Source: an uncultured Eubacteriales bacterium
GTDB taxonomy: Bacteria; Bacillota; Clostridia; Oscillospirales; Acutalibacteraceae
DNA length: 64,000 nt
Reading direction: 5' to 3'
Assembly: GCA_949422855.1 (NCBI GenBank)
Contig: CASPLG010000004.1
Span: forward strand, 1-64,000
Position numbers and translations under genes: made by a program. This document shows, in pieces, positions 1 through 8,938 of this stretch; the first letter of the stretch is position 1, and each line of letters starts with the position of its first letter. Below the pieces are notes generated by a model. It was not told the origin of the DNA. It was given only the letters and a program-made list of their open reading frames with translations, and ran no database searches.

Positions 1-25
1 CAGTAAATTAATCTAAAAACCACCT

Positions 26-883
26 TTAAGCCTCTAGAACCCTCACTAAGTTCATTAAATCGTCTTCACTGAAAAATTCTATCTGAAGAATACCCTTTTT
101 ATCTTTGTTTCCTGTAACCCTAACTTTCCTTCCCAGATATTCTTTTAAAGAAATCTCAACTTCATCGTATATGCTTTCCCTGCTGTATCCCTTATATTTT
201 CTTTTTTTATTTTTCAATGCGTTCTGAATCATTTTTTCAAGCTGCCTGACTGACAGATGCCCTTTTAATATTTCCTGTGCGAACATATCCATATCTGTAG
301 GTGATCCAAGGGAAAGCAACGCCTTCGCATGTCCCGCTGTAATACTGCCTGACTCCAACATGTCTACTATATTTTTAGGCAATTTCAAAAGTCTTAGAGA
401 ATTTGCTATTGCAGACCTCGATTTTCCCACCGCTTGTGAGATATCCTCCTGAGTCAAATTATATTTCTCCATCAGCACTTCGTATCCCTTTGCCTCTTCT
501 ATAACAGACAAATCTTCACGTTGAAGATTCTCTATAAGTGCTATCTCCATGGCTTCTGAGTCTTCTAAGTCCCTTATTATTACCGGCAATTCCGTAAGTC
601 CTGCCATTCTCGCTGCTCTCCACCGGCGTTCTCCTGCGACAATCTGATACCTGTTATCATCAATCGGTCTTACAAGCAGCGGCTGCAAAACTCCCTTTGA
701 AGCTATTGAATCAGCAAGTTCAGATAAGGCGGTCTCATCAAATGAACTTCGCGGTTGTTTCTTATTCGGTTCTATTTCTGATATCCTAATAAGCGATATT
801 TCTCCGCAATTTTCCGGCATTAAATCATTTTCTTTAAATATCGCATCTAATCCTTTCCCCAAACCTCCTATTTTTATCGCCAA
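26..883 (-). CDS. parB: ParB/Spo0J chromosome partitioning protein
   Basis: This 285-residue protein is the CTP-dependent clamp that loads at parS and spreads on DNA to organise and segregate the origin. The N-terminus has the typical GLGKGLDAIF segment, the ParB/Srx CTP-binding motif GERRWRAARMAG lies near residues 84-95, ENLQRE near 118-123, and a helix-turn-helix near 144-170. The C-terminal 45 residues fit the dimerisation domain. The start is TTG at 883, preceded by an AAGGGGG ribosome binding site that overlaps the end of parA. ParB lies 6 bp behind parA in one operon. Two parS sites, its expected targets, lie 0.9 and 2.1 kb upstream. The family call is secure and the non-ATG start is likely. 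Confidence 0.96.
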   Translation of the reverse strand: MAIKIGGLGKGLDAIFKENDLMPENCGEISLIRISEIEPNKKQPRSSFDETALSELADSIASKGVLQPLLVRPIDDNRYQIVAGERRWRAARMAGLTELPVIIRDLEDSEAMEIALIENLQREDLSVIEEAKGYEVLMEKYNLTQEDISQAVGKSRSAIANSLRLLKLPKNIVDMLESGSITAGHAKALLSLGSPTDMDMFAQEILKGHLSVRQLEKMIQNALKNKKRKYKGYSRESIYDEVEISLKEYLGRKVRVTGNKDKKGILQIEFFSEDDLMNLVRVLEA

Positions 884-889
884 AGTCCA

Positions 890-1663
890 TTATCCCCCTT
901 TAATTTTATCATTCTTTATAATCTCTTTCGCTAATGCAATATACTCTTTGGCACCTTTACTGGATTTATCATAGTAATATACCGGTTTCCCAAAGCTCGG
1001 AGCCTCAGATAATCTAACGCCTCTGTGAATTACCGTATGAAAAACCTTGTTTGGGAAAAATTTCTTTACTTCATTTACAACCTGTTCTGTAACCTTCAGT
1101 CGGCTGTCGTACATTGTCATCAATACGCCTTCTATTCCCAGCCTTGCATTGAACTTTTTCAGTCTTTTTATGGTGTTTACCAGCTGTGATAATCCCTCGA
1201 GTGCATAATACTCGCATTGCATAGGGATTAAAACTGTATCACTTGCACACGCAGCATTTGTTGTTACCAGTCCCAGTGACGGCGGGCAGTCTATTATTAC
1301 ATATGAATAATTCTCTTTTATGCGTGACAGTTTACTCTTTAGCCTTGATTCTCTCTGATTAACATCTATTAGCTCTAGCTCAGCTGCTGCGAGGTTCATA
1401 TTTGATGGAATTATATCTAAATTTTTAAAAGATGTCTCCCGGATTGCCTCCTCAGCCAAGGCATCGTTTACAAGCAAATCATATGACGATAAAGATATTT
1501 CTCTTCTGTCAAACCCCAAACCGCTTGTAGTATTTCCTTGAGGGTCTACGTCTATAATAAGCGTTTTTTTATTGTTCAATCCCATAGACGCCGATAAATT
1601 TACTGCCGTTGTTGTTTTTCCGACCCCTCCCTTCTGATTGGAGATAGAAATTACTTTTGCCAC
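890..1663 (-). CDS. parA: ParA/Soj chromosome partitioning ATPase
   Basis: This is a 257-residue Walker-type ATPase that works with ParB in origin segregation; in Bacillus the Soj homologue also controls DnaA activity. The deviant Walker A motif KGGVGKTT lies at residues 11-18, and DVDPQGN (A' motif) follows near residue 39. It lacks the N-terminal helix-turn-helix of plasmid ParA proteins, so it is the short chromosomal type. The start codon is GTG at 1663 with a GGGGT sequence just upstream. It is the first gene of the parA-parB pair. The 174 bp upstream contains a perfect parS palindrome. Confidence 0.96.
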   Translation of the reverse strand: MAKVISISNQKGGVGKTTTAVNLSASMGLNNKKTLIIDVDPQGNTTSGLGFDRREISLSSYDLLVNDALAEEAIRETSFKNLDIIPSNMNLAAAELELIDVNQRESRLKSKLSRIKENYSYVIIDCPPSLGLVTTNAACASDTVLIPMQCEYYALEGLSQLVNTIKRLKKFNARLGIEGVLMTMYDSRLKVTEQVVNEVKKFFPNKVFHTVIHRGVRLSEAPSFGKPVYYYDKSSKGAKEYIALAKEIIKNDKIKGG

Positions 1664-1820
1664 TTGACCCCATTCACCCCCTTATGCCTAAGATTATAAC
1701 ACTAAAAGTCACTAATTAAAAGTCTTTTATGACTATTTTTTAAAATTATCCCCATCATAAACCTACGTAATTATTTTTGCGAATTTTTTATAACATCATT
1801 ATTGTGAAACACATAAAAAA

Positions 1821-1836
1821 TGTTCCACGTGGAACA
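1821..1836. promoter_or_regulatory. parS: parS site 1
   Basis: TGTTCCACGTGGAACA is a perfect 16-bp palindrome differing from the Bacillus consensus TGTTTCACGTGAAACA by one symmetrical change. It lies between parA and rsmG. Known parS sites nucleate ParB loading, so this is the expected local target. The remainder of 1664-1837 is AT-rich leader without a gene. Confidence 0.93.
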
Positions 1837-1837
1837 T

Positions 1838-2551
1838 TTACAGTGGTTTTTTTATTATTTTTGCACTTTGCCTTGGGTACTCTTCCGGGGTGGGGCTAAT
1901 TTTTCTTATTACTATAATACTTCTGCTTCCATTTCCATCGGGCAGTTCTAATTTTTCGATTTTTTCAACTCTTCCACCCAGAGCAGTGACTGCATTTTTC
2001 GCATTTTTTATTTCCTCCTCAGGCTGCGGACCCTTCATAGCTATAAACAGTCCATTTTTTCTTACAAAAGGCATACAATACTCAGATAAAATATTCAGCG
2101 ATGCAACAGCTCTTGAAACGGAAACATCAAAGTTATCTCTGTAAGCCTTATTTTTTGATAATTCTTCAGCTCTCTTATGAAAAATGTTAACCTTTAAATT
2201 TAGTTTTTGGGATAAACCATTCAAAAAGCTTATACGCTTATTAAGGCTATCTACAAGTGTGATTTCTGTTTCCGGGTGAGCAATTTTTATAGGCATTCCT
2301 GGAAACCCTGCACCTGTTCCTATATCTATCATTTTAATTTCAAAATTTCCCATCACCTTAGAAAGCAAAAGACTGTCTAAAAAATGTTTTATAGCGATGC
2401 TGGAGGGTTCAGTTATTGATGTTAAATTGGTATGTTTATTGTAATCGAGTAGATAGTCAGCATAAATCTTAAATTGTTGTACCTGGGTAGGTTTTATTTC
2501 CATACCTAACTTTTCTGCACCATTTATTAATGTATTTTCGAAATTATTCAT
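1838..2551 (-). CDS. rsmG: 16S rRNA (guanine527-N7)-methyltransferase RsmG
   Basis: RsmG (GidB) methylates G527 of 16S rRNA using SAM. The SAM-binding motif DIGTGAGFPGMPIKIAHP sits in the first half of the 237-residue protein, and SVSRAVASL in the middle is typical of the family. I chose the ATG at 2551 because it overlaps the mnmG stop as ATGA and has AAGGAG 9 bp upstream; a longer version starting nine codons earlier would include this ribosome site. Translational coupling to mnmG is likely. The gene order mnmE-mnmG-rsmG is conserved in Firmicutes. Confidence 0.95.
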   Translation of the reverse strand: MNNFENTLINGAEKLGMEIKPTQVQQFKIYADYLLDYNKHTNLTSITEPSSIAIKHFLDSLLLSKVMGNFEIKMIDIGTGAGFPGMPIKIAHPETEITLVDSLNKRISFLNGLSQKLNLKVNIFHKRAEELSKNKAYRDNFDVSVSRAVASLNILSEYCMPFVRKNGLFIAMKGPQPEEEIKNAKNAVTALGGRVEKIEKLELPDGNGSRSIIVIRKISPTPEEYPRQSAKIIKKPL

Positions 2552-4434
2552 TGCAGTTTCTCCTTTTCTCTGTGCCACTTAGCTATCCATATTGCCAAAA
2601 CCGACATATCAGCAGGGCTCACTCCAGAAATTCTTGATGCTTGTCCCATGTTCAAAGGTCTGATTTTCTTTAATTTTTCTCTAGCTTCGAGTCTTAATCC
2701 TGCCAATTTTTCATATTCTATGTCGGCAGGTATTACTTGGCATTCTAATCTTCGCATTTCCTGGATTTGTCTATTTTGTTTATCTATATACCCCTGATAT
2801 TTTATTTCTATCTCGGTGCATTCCAAAATATTATCATCATGCTCAGCCCTTGTGGGGTCAAAAGGCTTTAGCACATTATAATTGAGTTGGGGACGTTTAA
2901 GAAGGTCTGCAAGATGAACTCCGGAGGCGATGGGAGATGTTCCACGTGAAACAATTTCTCTATTTAAGGCTTCAGATGGCGAAATTACTGTACTTCTGGC
3001 TCTTTTTAGTTCATCTGACTTTCTTTTTTGTCGGTCAAGGAACCTATACCATTGTTCATCCGTCACCAGTCCGAGGTCTTTTCCTAAGGGCATCAATCTT
3101 TCATCGGCATTATCCTGACGCAGCACAAGTCTATATTCGGAGCGTGAGGTCATCATCCGATAGGGCTCATGAGTACCTTTTGAGACCAAGTCATCTATCA
3201 GCGTACCAATGTACGAGCTTGCCCTATCCAAGATAAGAGGTGATTTTCGTTTAACCTTCAAAGCGGCATTGACACCGGCGATAAATCCCTGAGCAGCGGC
3301 CTCTTCGTATCCGGAACTGCCATTAAATTGACCTGCACCAAATAGACCCGAAAAATTTTTAAACTCCAGAGAGGGGAGGAGTTCGAGGGGGTCGACACAA
3401 GCGTACTCTATTGCATAAGCGGGTCTCATAATTTTTACATTTTGTAGACCATCTATAGTGCGATAAAATTCAATTTGGACATCTTCCGGCAAAGAGGAAG
3501 ACATTCCCTGTAAATACATTTCCTCAGTATCGATTCCGCAAGGTTCGATAAACATCTGATGCCGTTGTTTATCAGAGAATCTTACCATTTTATCCTCAAT
3601 ACTAGGGCAATATCTAGGGCCTATGCCATCGATTTTACCGCTATACATAGGGGATCTGTTTATATTATCCAGGATCACCTTTTTAGTCTGCTCATTTGTC
3701 CAAGCGACATAGCAAGCTATTTTATTATCCCCTAAATTTCCCGAGCTATAAGAGAAAGGGACAATATTTTTGTCACCTAACTGTTTTTCCAGTTTAGAAA
3801 AATCGATACTAGACCTTAATACTCTGGCAGGGGTGCCGGTTTTAAATTTCCTCAATGGGAGCCCCAATTTTTTCAGGGAGGCCGTAAGCAGTCTTGAGGA
3901 GAACATATTATCAGGACCGCTTTGATATGAAACCTCGCCGACATGGATTGTGCCATCGAGATATGTTCCGGTACAAATGACAACACATTCGGCTAAATAG
4001 AGGGCATTTAATCTAGTTTTTAGGCACCAGAGAGCATCTTTTTTAAAAATGTCGATTATTTCGGCCTGTTTAACATCTAAATTCTGTTGCAATTCGAGTT
4101 TACGTTTCATAACACGGCTGTATTTATTTCTGTCAATTTGTACACGCAGGGAGTGTACAGCGGGACCTTTTCCTTTATTGAGCATTCTGCTCTGTAAAAA
4201 GCACTCATCAGCGGTTTTAGCGATTTCGCCGCCCAGAGCATCAATTTCCCTAACCAAATGACCCTTAGCCGTTCCCCCGATAGAAGGATTGCAAGGGCAG
4301 TTACCTATAGCATCCAAATTCATGGTAATAACGGCTGTTTTGCACCCAATTCTGGCAGCGGCTAAGGCAGCTTCGATACCTGCATGGCCTGCACCGACCA
4401 CTAAAACATCATAATTTCCGGCAATAAAGTCCAA
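2548..4434 (-). CDS. mnmG: tRNA uridine-5-carboxymethylaminomethyl modification enzyme MnmG
   Basis: MnmG (GidA) is the FAD-dependent partner of MnmE, and together they make cmnm5U34 in wobble-uridine tRNAs. The 628-residue length is normal. The dinucleotide-binding motif VVGAGHAG is at residues 12-19, and CPCNPSIGGTAKGH, containing the catalytic-type cysteines, is near residue 47. It lies 15 bp behind mnmE and overlaps rsmG by 4 bp. Unusually, a parS site sits inside this reading frame (2938-2953), so codon choice there serves two purposes. Confidence 0.97.
   Translation of the reverse strand: MDFIAGNYDVLVVGAGHAGIEAALAAARIGCKTAVITMNLDAIGNCPCNPSIGGTAKGHLVREIDALGGEIAKTADECFLQSRMLNKGKGPAVHSLRVQIDRNKYSRVMKRKLELQQNLDVKQAEIIDIFKKDALWCLKTRLNALYLAECVVICTGTYLDGTIHVGEVSYQSGPDNMFSSRLLTASLKKLGLPLRKFKTGTPARVLRSSIDFSKLEKQLGDKNIVPFSYSSGNLGDNKIACYVAWTNEQTKKVILDNINRSPMYSGKIDGIGPRYCPSIEDKMVRFSDKQRHQMFIEPCGIDTEEMYLQGMSSSLPEDVQIEFYRTIDGLQNVKIMRPAYAIEYACVDPLELLPSLEFKNFSGLFGAGQFNGSSGYEEAAAQGFIAGVNAALKVKRKSPLILDRASSYIGTLIDDLVSKGTHEPYRMMTSRSEYRLVLRQDNADERLMPLGKDLGLVTDEQWYRFLDRQKRKSDELKRARSTVISPSEALNREIVSRGTSPIASGVHLADLLKRPQLNYNVLKPFDPTRAEHDDNILECTEIEIKYQGYIDKQNRQIQEMRRLECQVIPADIEYEKLAGLRLEAREKLKKIRPLNMGQASRISGVSPADMSVLAIWIAKWHREKEKLQ
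2938..2953. promoter_or_regulatory. parS: parS site 2, inside mnmG
   Basis: TGTTCCACGTGAAACA matches the Bacillus parS consensus TGTTNCACGTGAAACA at every fixed position. It lies within the coding sequence of mnmG, about 1.1 kb from parS site 1. In Bacillus and relatives parS sites often lie within genes near the origin. I infer that it is a functional ParB nucleation site. Confidence 0.93.
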
Positions 4435-4449
4435 AACAAAATACCTCCT

Positions 4450-5811
4450 TTATTTCCCCAAACAAAACTTTGAAAACACGGCATTAATGACTTCATCTGT
4501 GGCATTTTCGCCTGTAAGCTGAGCGAGCACGTCCAGTGAATTTTGGATTAAAACGGTTATAGCATCTAAAGTCATACCGTTATCCAGAGCACACTGAGCT
4601 TCTTTCAAAATAGAAATTGTCCTATTAATGATATCAAACTGGCGTTGTCCGGATATAAACACTTCACTGCCTCCCAATTTGTCCATACCGACAAAATCAT
4701 AAACAAGATTTTTAAGTTCATCAATTCCCGCACTATTTTTGGCGGATATACGCACATATCGACTAAAATATTTATTTATTTCGTCTAAATCCAAGGAGAG
4801 CTGCAAATCGGATTTATTTAATACAGCGACAGATTTACTCAAATCGATTAAACTTATTACCTCTCTATCGTTCTCGCACAGTGTCCTGGAAGAGTCGAAC
4901 AGCACAAAAATTATATCTGCGTCAGCCAAACATTCTTTCGCTCTTTGGACGCCGAGTTTTTCAACAATATCAACAGTATCTCTTATTCCGGCAGTATCAA
5001 ATAGTGTCACAGGTATGTCACCTATCATAGTAGTGCCCTCGACGACATCTCTGGTTGTACCGGCGATATCGGATACAATCGCACGCTGATAACCCATTAA
5101 TAGATTCAAAAGCGAAGATTTTCCGACATTAGGACATCCTGTGACTGCGATTTTAAGGCCATTGATGAGAGCACGTGTTGCGAAGAAAGTGCTGTTAAGT
5201 GAAATTAAGTCTGCTAATATTGCATCCAGCTTAGTTTTCAACAAATTTCTATCAACTTGTGGAATATCTTCGTCAGGAAAATCTGACCAAGCGGACAAGC
5301 CCGCCATAATATCCACAAGGGAAGTTTTAATTTGTATAATTTTTTTATTTATCTTTCCTTCCATACCGCTCACGGCGATTTTTTCAGCTTTTTCTCCCTG
5401 AGCAGATATTAAGTTCATAACAGATTCAGCTTCTGATAAATCCATTTTACCATTGAGGAAAGCACGCTTAGTAAATTCACCTGGCTGAGCGAGCACGGCA
5501 CCATTTTTCAAAACTATATCTAGTATTTTTTGCACAATATAAACTCCCCCATGACAAGATATTTCAACAACATTCTCGCCGGTATAGCTGTGTGGTGCCC
5601 TGAAGACTAAGGCAATCACTCTATCAACGACAGAACGGTTATAAAATATTCTTCCGAATTTAGCACAATACCCATTCAAGTCGGCTAACTTTGTTCCGTC
5701 GAACGATTTAAATATAGAATCTGCGACGCTGATGGCTGAGTCTCCCGATATTCTAATTATACCGATTCCACCCGGAGCCAGAGCGGTAGAAATGGCAGCA
5801 ATTGTGTGCAT
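4450..5811 (-). CDS. mnmE: tRNA modification GTPase MnmE
   Basis: MnmE (TrmE) is a K+-activated GTPase acting with MnmG on wobble uridines. From the ATG at 5811 the protein has 453 residues, the usual size. It shows the N-terminal tetrahydrofolate-binding domain (APGGIGIIRISG), an inserted G domain with P-loop GCPNVGKSS and G3 DTAG, and the diagnostic C-terminal FCLGK, a variant of the CIGK motif that carries the essential cysteine. The start was chosen because AAAGGA precedes it and because the family begins right before the TIAAISTA segment; an upstream in-frame extension of 21 codons has no support. Confidence 0.96.
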   Translation of the reverse strand: MHTIAAISTALAPGGIGIIRISGDSAISVADSIFKSFDGTKLADLNGYCAKFGRIFYNRSVVDRVIALVFRAPHSYTGENVVEISCHGGVYIVQKILDIVLKNGAVLAQPGEFTKRAFLNGKMDLSEAESVMNLISAQGEKAEKIAVSGMEGKINKKIIQIKTSLVDIMAGLSAWSDFPDEDIPQVDRNLLKTKLDAILADLISLNSTFFATRALINGLKIAVTGCPNVGKSSLLNLLMGYQRAIVSDIAGTTRDVVEGTTMIGDIPVTLFDTAGIRDTVDIVEKLGVQRAKECLADADIIFVLFDSSRTLCENDREVISLIDLSKSVAVLNKSDLQLSLDLDEINKYFSRYVRISAKNSAGIDELKNLVYDFVGMDKLGGSEVFISGQRQFDIINRTISILKEAQCALDNGMTLDAITVLIQNSLDVLAQLTGENATDEVINAVFSKFCLGK

Positions 5812-5944
5812 AATAAAATCCTTTCGTAATAAAAATAGCGGTTCACGCAAAAAAACACTCCCATTTAACGGCAACTCAAAACACTTGAAGAATAGTTAAT
5901 GACGGGAATATTTTTTTAGATAAACCAACTAAAAAGGTGCAAAT

Positions 5945-6577
5945 TTAGTTTATTTCTGGTGCAATGACGACATGGCGGTTATCATTTTCGCCCTCGGACC
6001 ACGAATCCGCACCGGCTACAGACTGTATTGCAGAGTGAATAAGTTTTCTTTCATAGGATCGCATTGGTTCGAGCTCGATACGATTTCCATTTTTTATAGC
6101 ATCATGAGCCATTCTTCTGGCATAAGCCTCAAGGGATTTTTTACGTTTTTCTCTATACTCTCCGGCCTCAACTCTAACTTTACAGTAGGGTTCTTCTAGA
6201 TTGTTGGCGGCAAACCCGGCTAAATACTGTATTGCATCGAGCGTCTCCCCGTGGCGTCCGACGATATACTTTATATCTTTGCCCGTTATTTTTATGACGC
6301 ATAAATCCTTTTCTTGAAGTTCAATTTCGACATTCAAAGAATCCATTCCCATATAATAAAGCAATTCTTTTATATAATTTTTCGCCCTTTCGGCAGGAGA
6401 ATCCTTAATAAAAGCTCTTACCTGAGCCATTTTGCCACCAAAAATACCCAATTTTTTCTTTTGTGGGGACTGAATAACTTCAAAACTGACAATACTTTCA
6501 TCAGCATTTAAAATCTCGCAAGCCTTTCTTTTAGCGAGAGCAATAGTTTCTTCAACGGCGAAAGCCTCTTTAATCAC
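5945..6577 (-). CDS. khpB: RNA-binding protein KhpB/Jag
   Basis: This 210-residue protein has the Jag-N domain (first 50 residues), a KH-like segment around GRHGETLDAIQYLA, and an R3H domain near the C-terminus (RMAHDAIKNG, then RSYERKLIH). Homologues bind RNA, pair with KhpA and affect cell division and envelope synthesis. The start is a GTG at 6577, eight bases after GGGAGG; no ATG fits. It follows yidC by 39 bp, the standard Firmicute order. A 133-bp gap separates it from mnmE. Confidence 0.92.
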   Translation of the reverse strand: MIKEAFAVEETIALAKRKACEILNADESIVSFEVIQSPQKKKLGIFGGKMAQVRAFIKDSPAERAKNYIKELLYYMGMDSLNVEIELQEKDLCVIKITGKDIKYIVGRHGETLDAIQYLAGFAANNLEEPYCKVRVEAGEYREKRKKSLEAYARRMAHDAIKNGNRIELEPMRSYERKLIHSAIQSVAGADSWSEGENDNRHVVIAPEIN

Positions 6578-6616
6578 AACACTTTCCTCCCAACAACCTA
6601 AAGCTCGGGGCAAAAA

Positions 6617-7609
6617 TCATTTATCTTTTTTATTTTTTTTCCTGTTAAACGGGACAACTTTGTCCGCCAAAAGAACATTTTCAGGGGTATTAATCTGTAC
6701 TGCTTTTTCGTCGTGCTCCACGAGGGAGGCAAATCTAGCGGCTTCATCTCTGGCATTGAGCGTAAAGAGGTTATAATACTTGTTAAGTATGAGATTTTGA
6801 ATCAAGCCGATAATAGAGTTTAGAATCCAATAAAGTCCGACAGCACCGGGTATAGTGTAAGCTATGTATGCGGTAAAAATGAACATCATGTATGGTACAA
6901 ACTTCATAGCACCCTCGACCTGAGCATTACCGCCGCTCATTTTTTGTGTAACATACATAGAAGCGACCGACACAACAAAGCACAAAACGGGGATAATCCA
7001 CAACATATCGGAGAACGGCACAGCGTTAGGGCGATTGAGAAGGTTAAGGCCTATTAAATTAAACCCGGAACTATATTCTTCAATATCTGCAAGTTCGCTG
7101 CTGTTAAACATGGTCAAATATGGCTTAACCTCGCCGAAAAATCTAACTATCTGAAGCTGCTCATACCCGGAACTGATTTTATCCTTCATATCCGGCAAAG
7201 CTGAAATCACGGTTACAGCTTCGGATATTTTATTTTGGGGTATGTGCAGAGTATTTTGCAAAGGCTTGGTTATAGCGCCGAAAATCCCACCCCAAAGGAC
7301 AAGCGGTAAAATCATGGATGAAAAGCACCCGCTCAGAGGGCTTGCACCTTCTTGTTGGTATAATTTGGCTAATTCTTCGTTGTATCTCTGCTTATCCTTA
7401 CCGAATCTCTTCTGAATTTCTTTTTGTTTTTCGCTCAGACGTGCATTAACGGCCATTGTTTTTTGTCTTTTCACGGCGGTAGGGAACAGAATAATGTTAA
7501 TGACGACAGCAAACAAAAAAATAGCAATGGCATAATTACCGGTAGCATGGAAGAAGAACCACAATATATAACCAAAAATACTACCTAAAAAATCGAAAAT
7601 GAATCCCAA
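6617..7609 (-). CDS. yidC: YidC/SpoIIIJ membrane protein insertase
   Basis: YidC inserts proteins into the cytoplasmic membrane, alone or with Sec. The 330-residue protein has several strongly hydrophobic segments (residues 3-40, around 100, 205-225, 235-280) and the charged cytosolic hairpin with ERQ/KQKEIQKR-like sequence between the first segments. The tail after residue 300 is Lys-rich (RKKNKKDK), as in the Gram-positive type. There is no lipobox cysteine near the N-terminus, unlike Bacillus SpoIIIJ; clostridial YidC often lacks it. It lies between yidD and khpB. Confidence 0.94.
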   Translation of the reverse strand: MGFIFDFLGSIFGYILWFFFHATGNYAIAIFLFAVVINIILFPTAVKRQKTMAVNARLSEKQKEIQKRFGKDKQRYNEELAKLYQQEGASPLSGCFSSMILPLVLWGGIFGAITKPLQNTLHIPQNKISEAVTVISALPDMKDKISSGYEQLQIVRFFGEVKPYLTMFNSSELADIEEYSSGFNLIGLNLLNRPNAVPFSDMLWIIPVLCFVVSVASMYVTQKMSGGNAQVEGAMKFVPYMMFIFTAYIAYTIPGAVGLYWILNSIIGLIQNLILNKYYNLFTLNARDEAARFASLVEHDEKAVQINTPENVLLADKVVPFNRKKNKKDK

Positions 7610-7664
7610 AATTTTACGCTCCCTAACTTAATTTATTGGATAGAAGGTACAAATCAACACAAGA

Positions 7665-7874
7665 TTATGGTACAGGGTCGTAACCGCCCTTACAAAACGG
7701 ATTACACTTTAAAATTCTCTTGCACGCGAGAAGAGCACCCTTAAACGCACCGTATTTTTCAATGGCTTCGAGCGCATACGACGAGCAAACCGGAATAAAT
7801 CTGCAGTGCGGACGAGTGTACACAGAAACACACCGACGGTAAAAGTGAATCACTGCAAGCAAAAACTTTTTCAC
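7665..7874 (-). CDS. yidD: Membrane protein insertion efficiency factor YidD
   Basis: This 69-residue protein carries the conserved YidD core: RPHCRFIPVCSSYALEAI and the C-terminal CNPFCKGGYDPVP. It assists YidC-dependent insertion at the membrane. The start is GTG at 7874, and its first four bases overlap the rnpA stop as GTGA, so translation is probably coupled. Order rnpA-yidD-yidC is standard. Confidence 0.95.
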   Translation of the reverse strand: MKKFLLAVIHFYRRCVSVYTRPHCRFIPVCSSYALEAIEKYGAFKGALLACKRILKCNPFCKGGYDPVP

Positions 7875-8206
7875 AATAAGATCCCCGCTTTTCTGAGATG
7901 AAAAATCATATCTTTCTGTACGACCCCCATTTTCACAAACGGAGTCTTACCTCTTGCGACAAATACCAAATTGTATCCGGGCACAATTCTGTCATAAATC
8001 AGTCTGTACGCCTCTTTAATAACTCTGCGGGCCCTATTTCTCTGAACAGCTTTTCCTATTTTTTTACTGGTAGTGATACCTAATTTTTTAGTTTTACTTC
8101 TGTTTCTGAAGACATAGGTAACAAGCGTAGGGGAGACATAAGACCTCCCACGAGCATAAGCTCTGCGAAACTCTGATTTTCTATTAATACTAACTATTTT
8201 GCTCAT
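7871..8206 (-). CDS. rnpA: Ribonuclease P protein component
   Basis: RnpA is the protein subunit of RNase P, which matures tRNA 5' ends together with the RNA subunit. The 111-residue basic protein shows the diagnostic segment RNRARRVIKEAYR, preceded by GITTSKKIGKAVQ. It follows rpmH by 20 bp and overlaps yidD by 4 bp. Expression should come from the rpmH promoter. Confidence 0.96.
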   Translation of the reverse strand: MSKIVSINRKSEFRRAYARGRSYVSPTLVTYVFRNRSKTKKLGITTSKKIGKAVQRNRARRVIKEAYRLIYDRIVPGYNLVFVARGKTPFVKMGVVQKDMIFHLRKAGILL

Positions 8207-8226
8207 AAAACACTCATCTTTTTAGA

Positions 8227-8361
8227 TTACGCACAAAGTTTTTTTCTTCCCTTAGCTCTGCGTGACGCTAAAACTTTTCTTCCGTTTTTGGTTGACATTC
8301 TGCTTCTAAATCCATGTGTTCTCTTCATGTGAATGACACTCGGTTGATACGTTCTTTTCAT
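8227..8361 (-). CDS. rpmH: 50S ribosomal protein L34
   Basis: This 44-residue gene encodes the L34 sequence: it starts [19 protein letters not shown], continues with [20 protein letters not shown] and ends with LCA. The length equals the family norm. A CTCCT complement (AGGAG) lies 8 bp upstream of the ATG. It is the first gene of the long minus-strand operon through rsmG. His at position 11 in place of the usual Lys or Arg is a small deviation. Confidence 0.97.
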   Translation of the reverse strand: MKRTYQPSVIHMKRTHGFRSRMSTKNGRKVLASRRAKGRKKLCA

Positions 8362-8445
8362 GATAAATCTCCTTTCTGAATACACGCATAAATCAGACAA
8401 GCCGAAGCTTAGATATTACGCCGTAAAACATATAATTTCTCCAAA

Positions 8446-8475
8446 ATTATACCATCAAGAATATATCCATGTCAA
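8446..8475 (-). promoter_or_regulatory. Sigma-A type promoter of rpmH operon
   Basis: On the minus strand TTGACA (8470-8475) and TATAAT (8446-8451) are both perfect consensus hexamers with an 18-bp spacer. They lie about 85 bp upstream of the rpmH start. This fits a very strong constitutive promoter for ribosomal protein and RNase P. Confidence 0.88.
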
Positions 8476-8598
8476 GAAATTATTCACATATATTTTTAAC
8501 AAATAAAAATTTTTACTTTTTGGGGCTTTGGGTACTAAAAAAACTATTGAAAAAAAATATATTTAGGGTAAAATTATTAGTGGGAGATGTATTGTTGA

Positions 8599-8675
8599 CC
8601 GCTCGTGGCGAAGCTGGATATCGCAGCAGATTCCGATTCTGAAGGACGGGGGTTCAAATCCCTCCGAGCGGGCCA
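8599..8675 (+). tRNA. tRNA-Arg (CCG)
   Basis: The sequence folds into a full cloverleaf: acceptor CCGCTCG/CGAGCGG, D stem GCGA/TCGC with loop containing GG, anticodon loop TTCCGAT (anticodon CCG at 8633-8635), T arm GGGGG-TTCAAAT-CCCTC, discriminator G and encoded CCA. It would decode CGG. One blemish is a G-A mismatch at the top of the anticodon stem (27:43). A 58-bp hairpin repeat starts three bases after CCA. Confidence 0.93.
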
Positions 8676-8677
8676 GG

Positions 8678-8735
8678 GAAGCACCGAGTCTTAGTTTATG
8701 CGGCTAAGACCGGTGCTGATTTTACAATTTTCATT
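8678..8735 (+). repeat. 58-bp hairpin repeat, copy 1 (possible tRNA terminator)
   Basis: Copy 1 contains an inverted repeat: AGCACCG-A-GTCTTAG pairs with CTAAGAC-CGGTGCT around the 9-base loop TTTATGCGG. It is followed by GATTTTACAATTTTC. A second copy with three substitutions starts exactly 117 bp later. Position right after tRNA-Arg suggests a terminator, but the T tract is interrupted. Confidence 0.8.
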
Positions 8736-8794
8736 GTTGTATTGTGGGTTTTGCATCCCAACCGGACGAGATAACCAAAGGACAAGCGAATGAA

Positions 8795-8852
8795 GAAGCA
8801 CCAAGTCTTGGTTTATGCGGCTAAGACCGGTGCTGATCTTACAATTTTCATT
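8795..8852 (+). repeat. 58-bp hairpin repeat, copy 2
   Basis: This is the second copy of the hairpin at 8678-8735, with 55 of 58 bases identical. The loop TTTATGCGG and the 3' arm are unchanged, while two of the three substitutions fall in the 5' arm and leave an A-C mismatch and a G-T pair. The 59 bp between the copies is unrelated. No gene was found between 8362 and 8938 apart from the tRNA. Confidence 0.8.
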
Positions 8853-8938
8853 CTCATAACTGTTAATTCAGGGGTCGTATAATCTCCGCTCATAACACGG
8901 TTTTAGGATAAACCTCACATTTAGCGGGATAATCTCTT

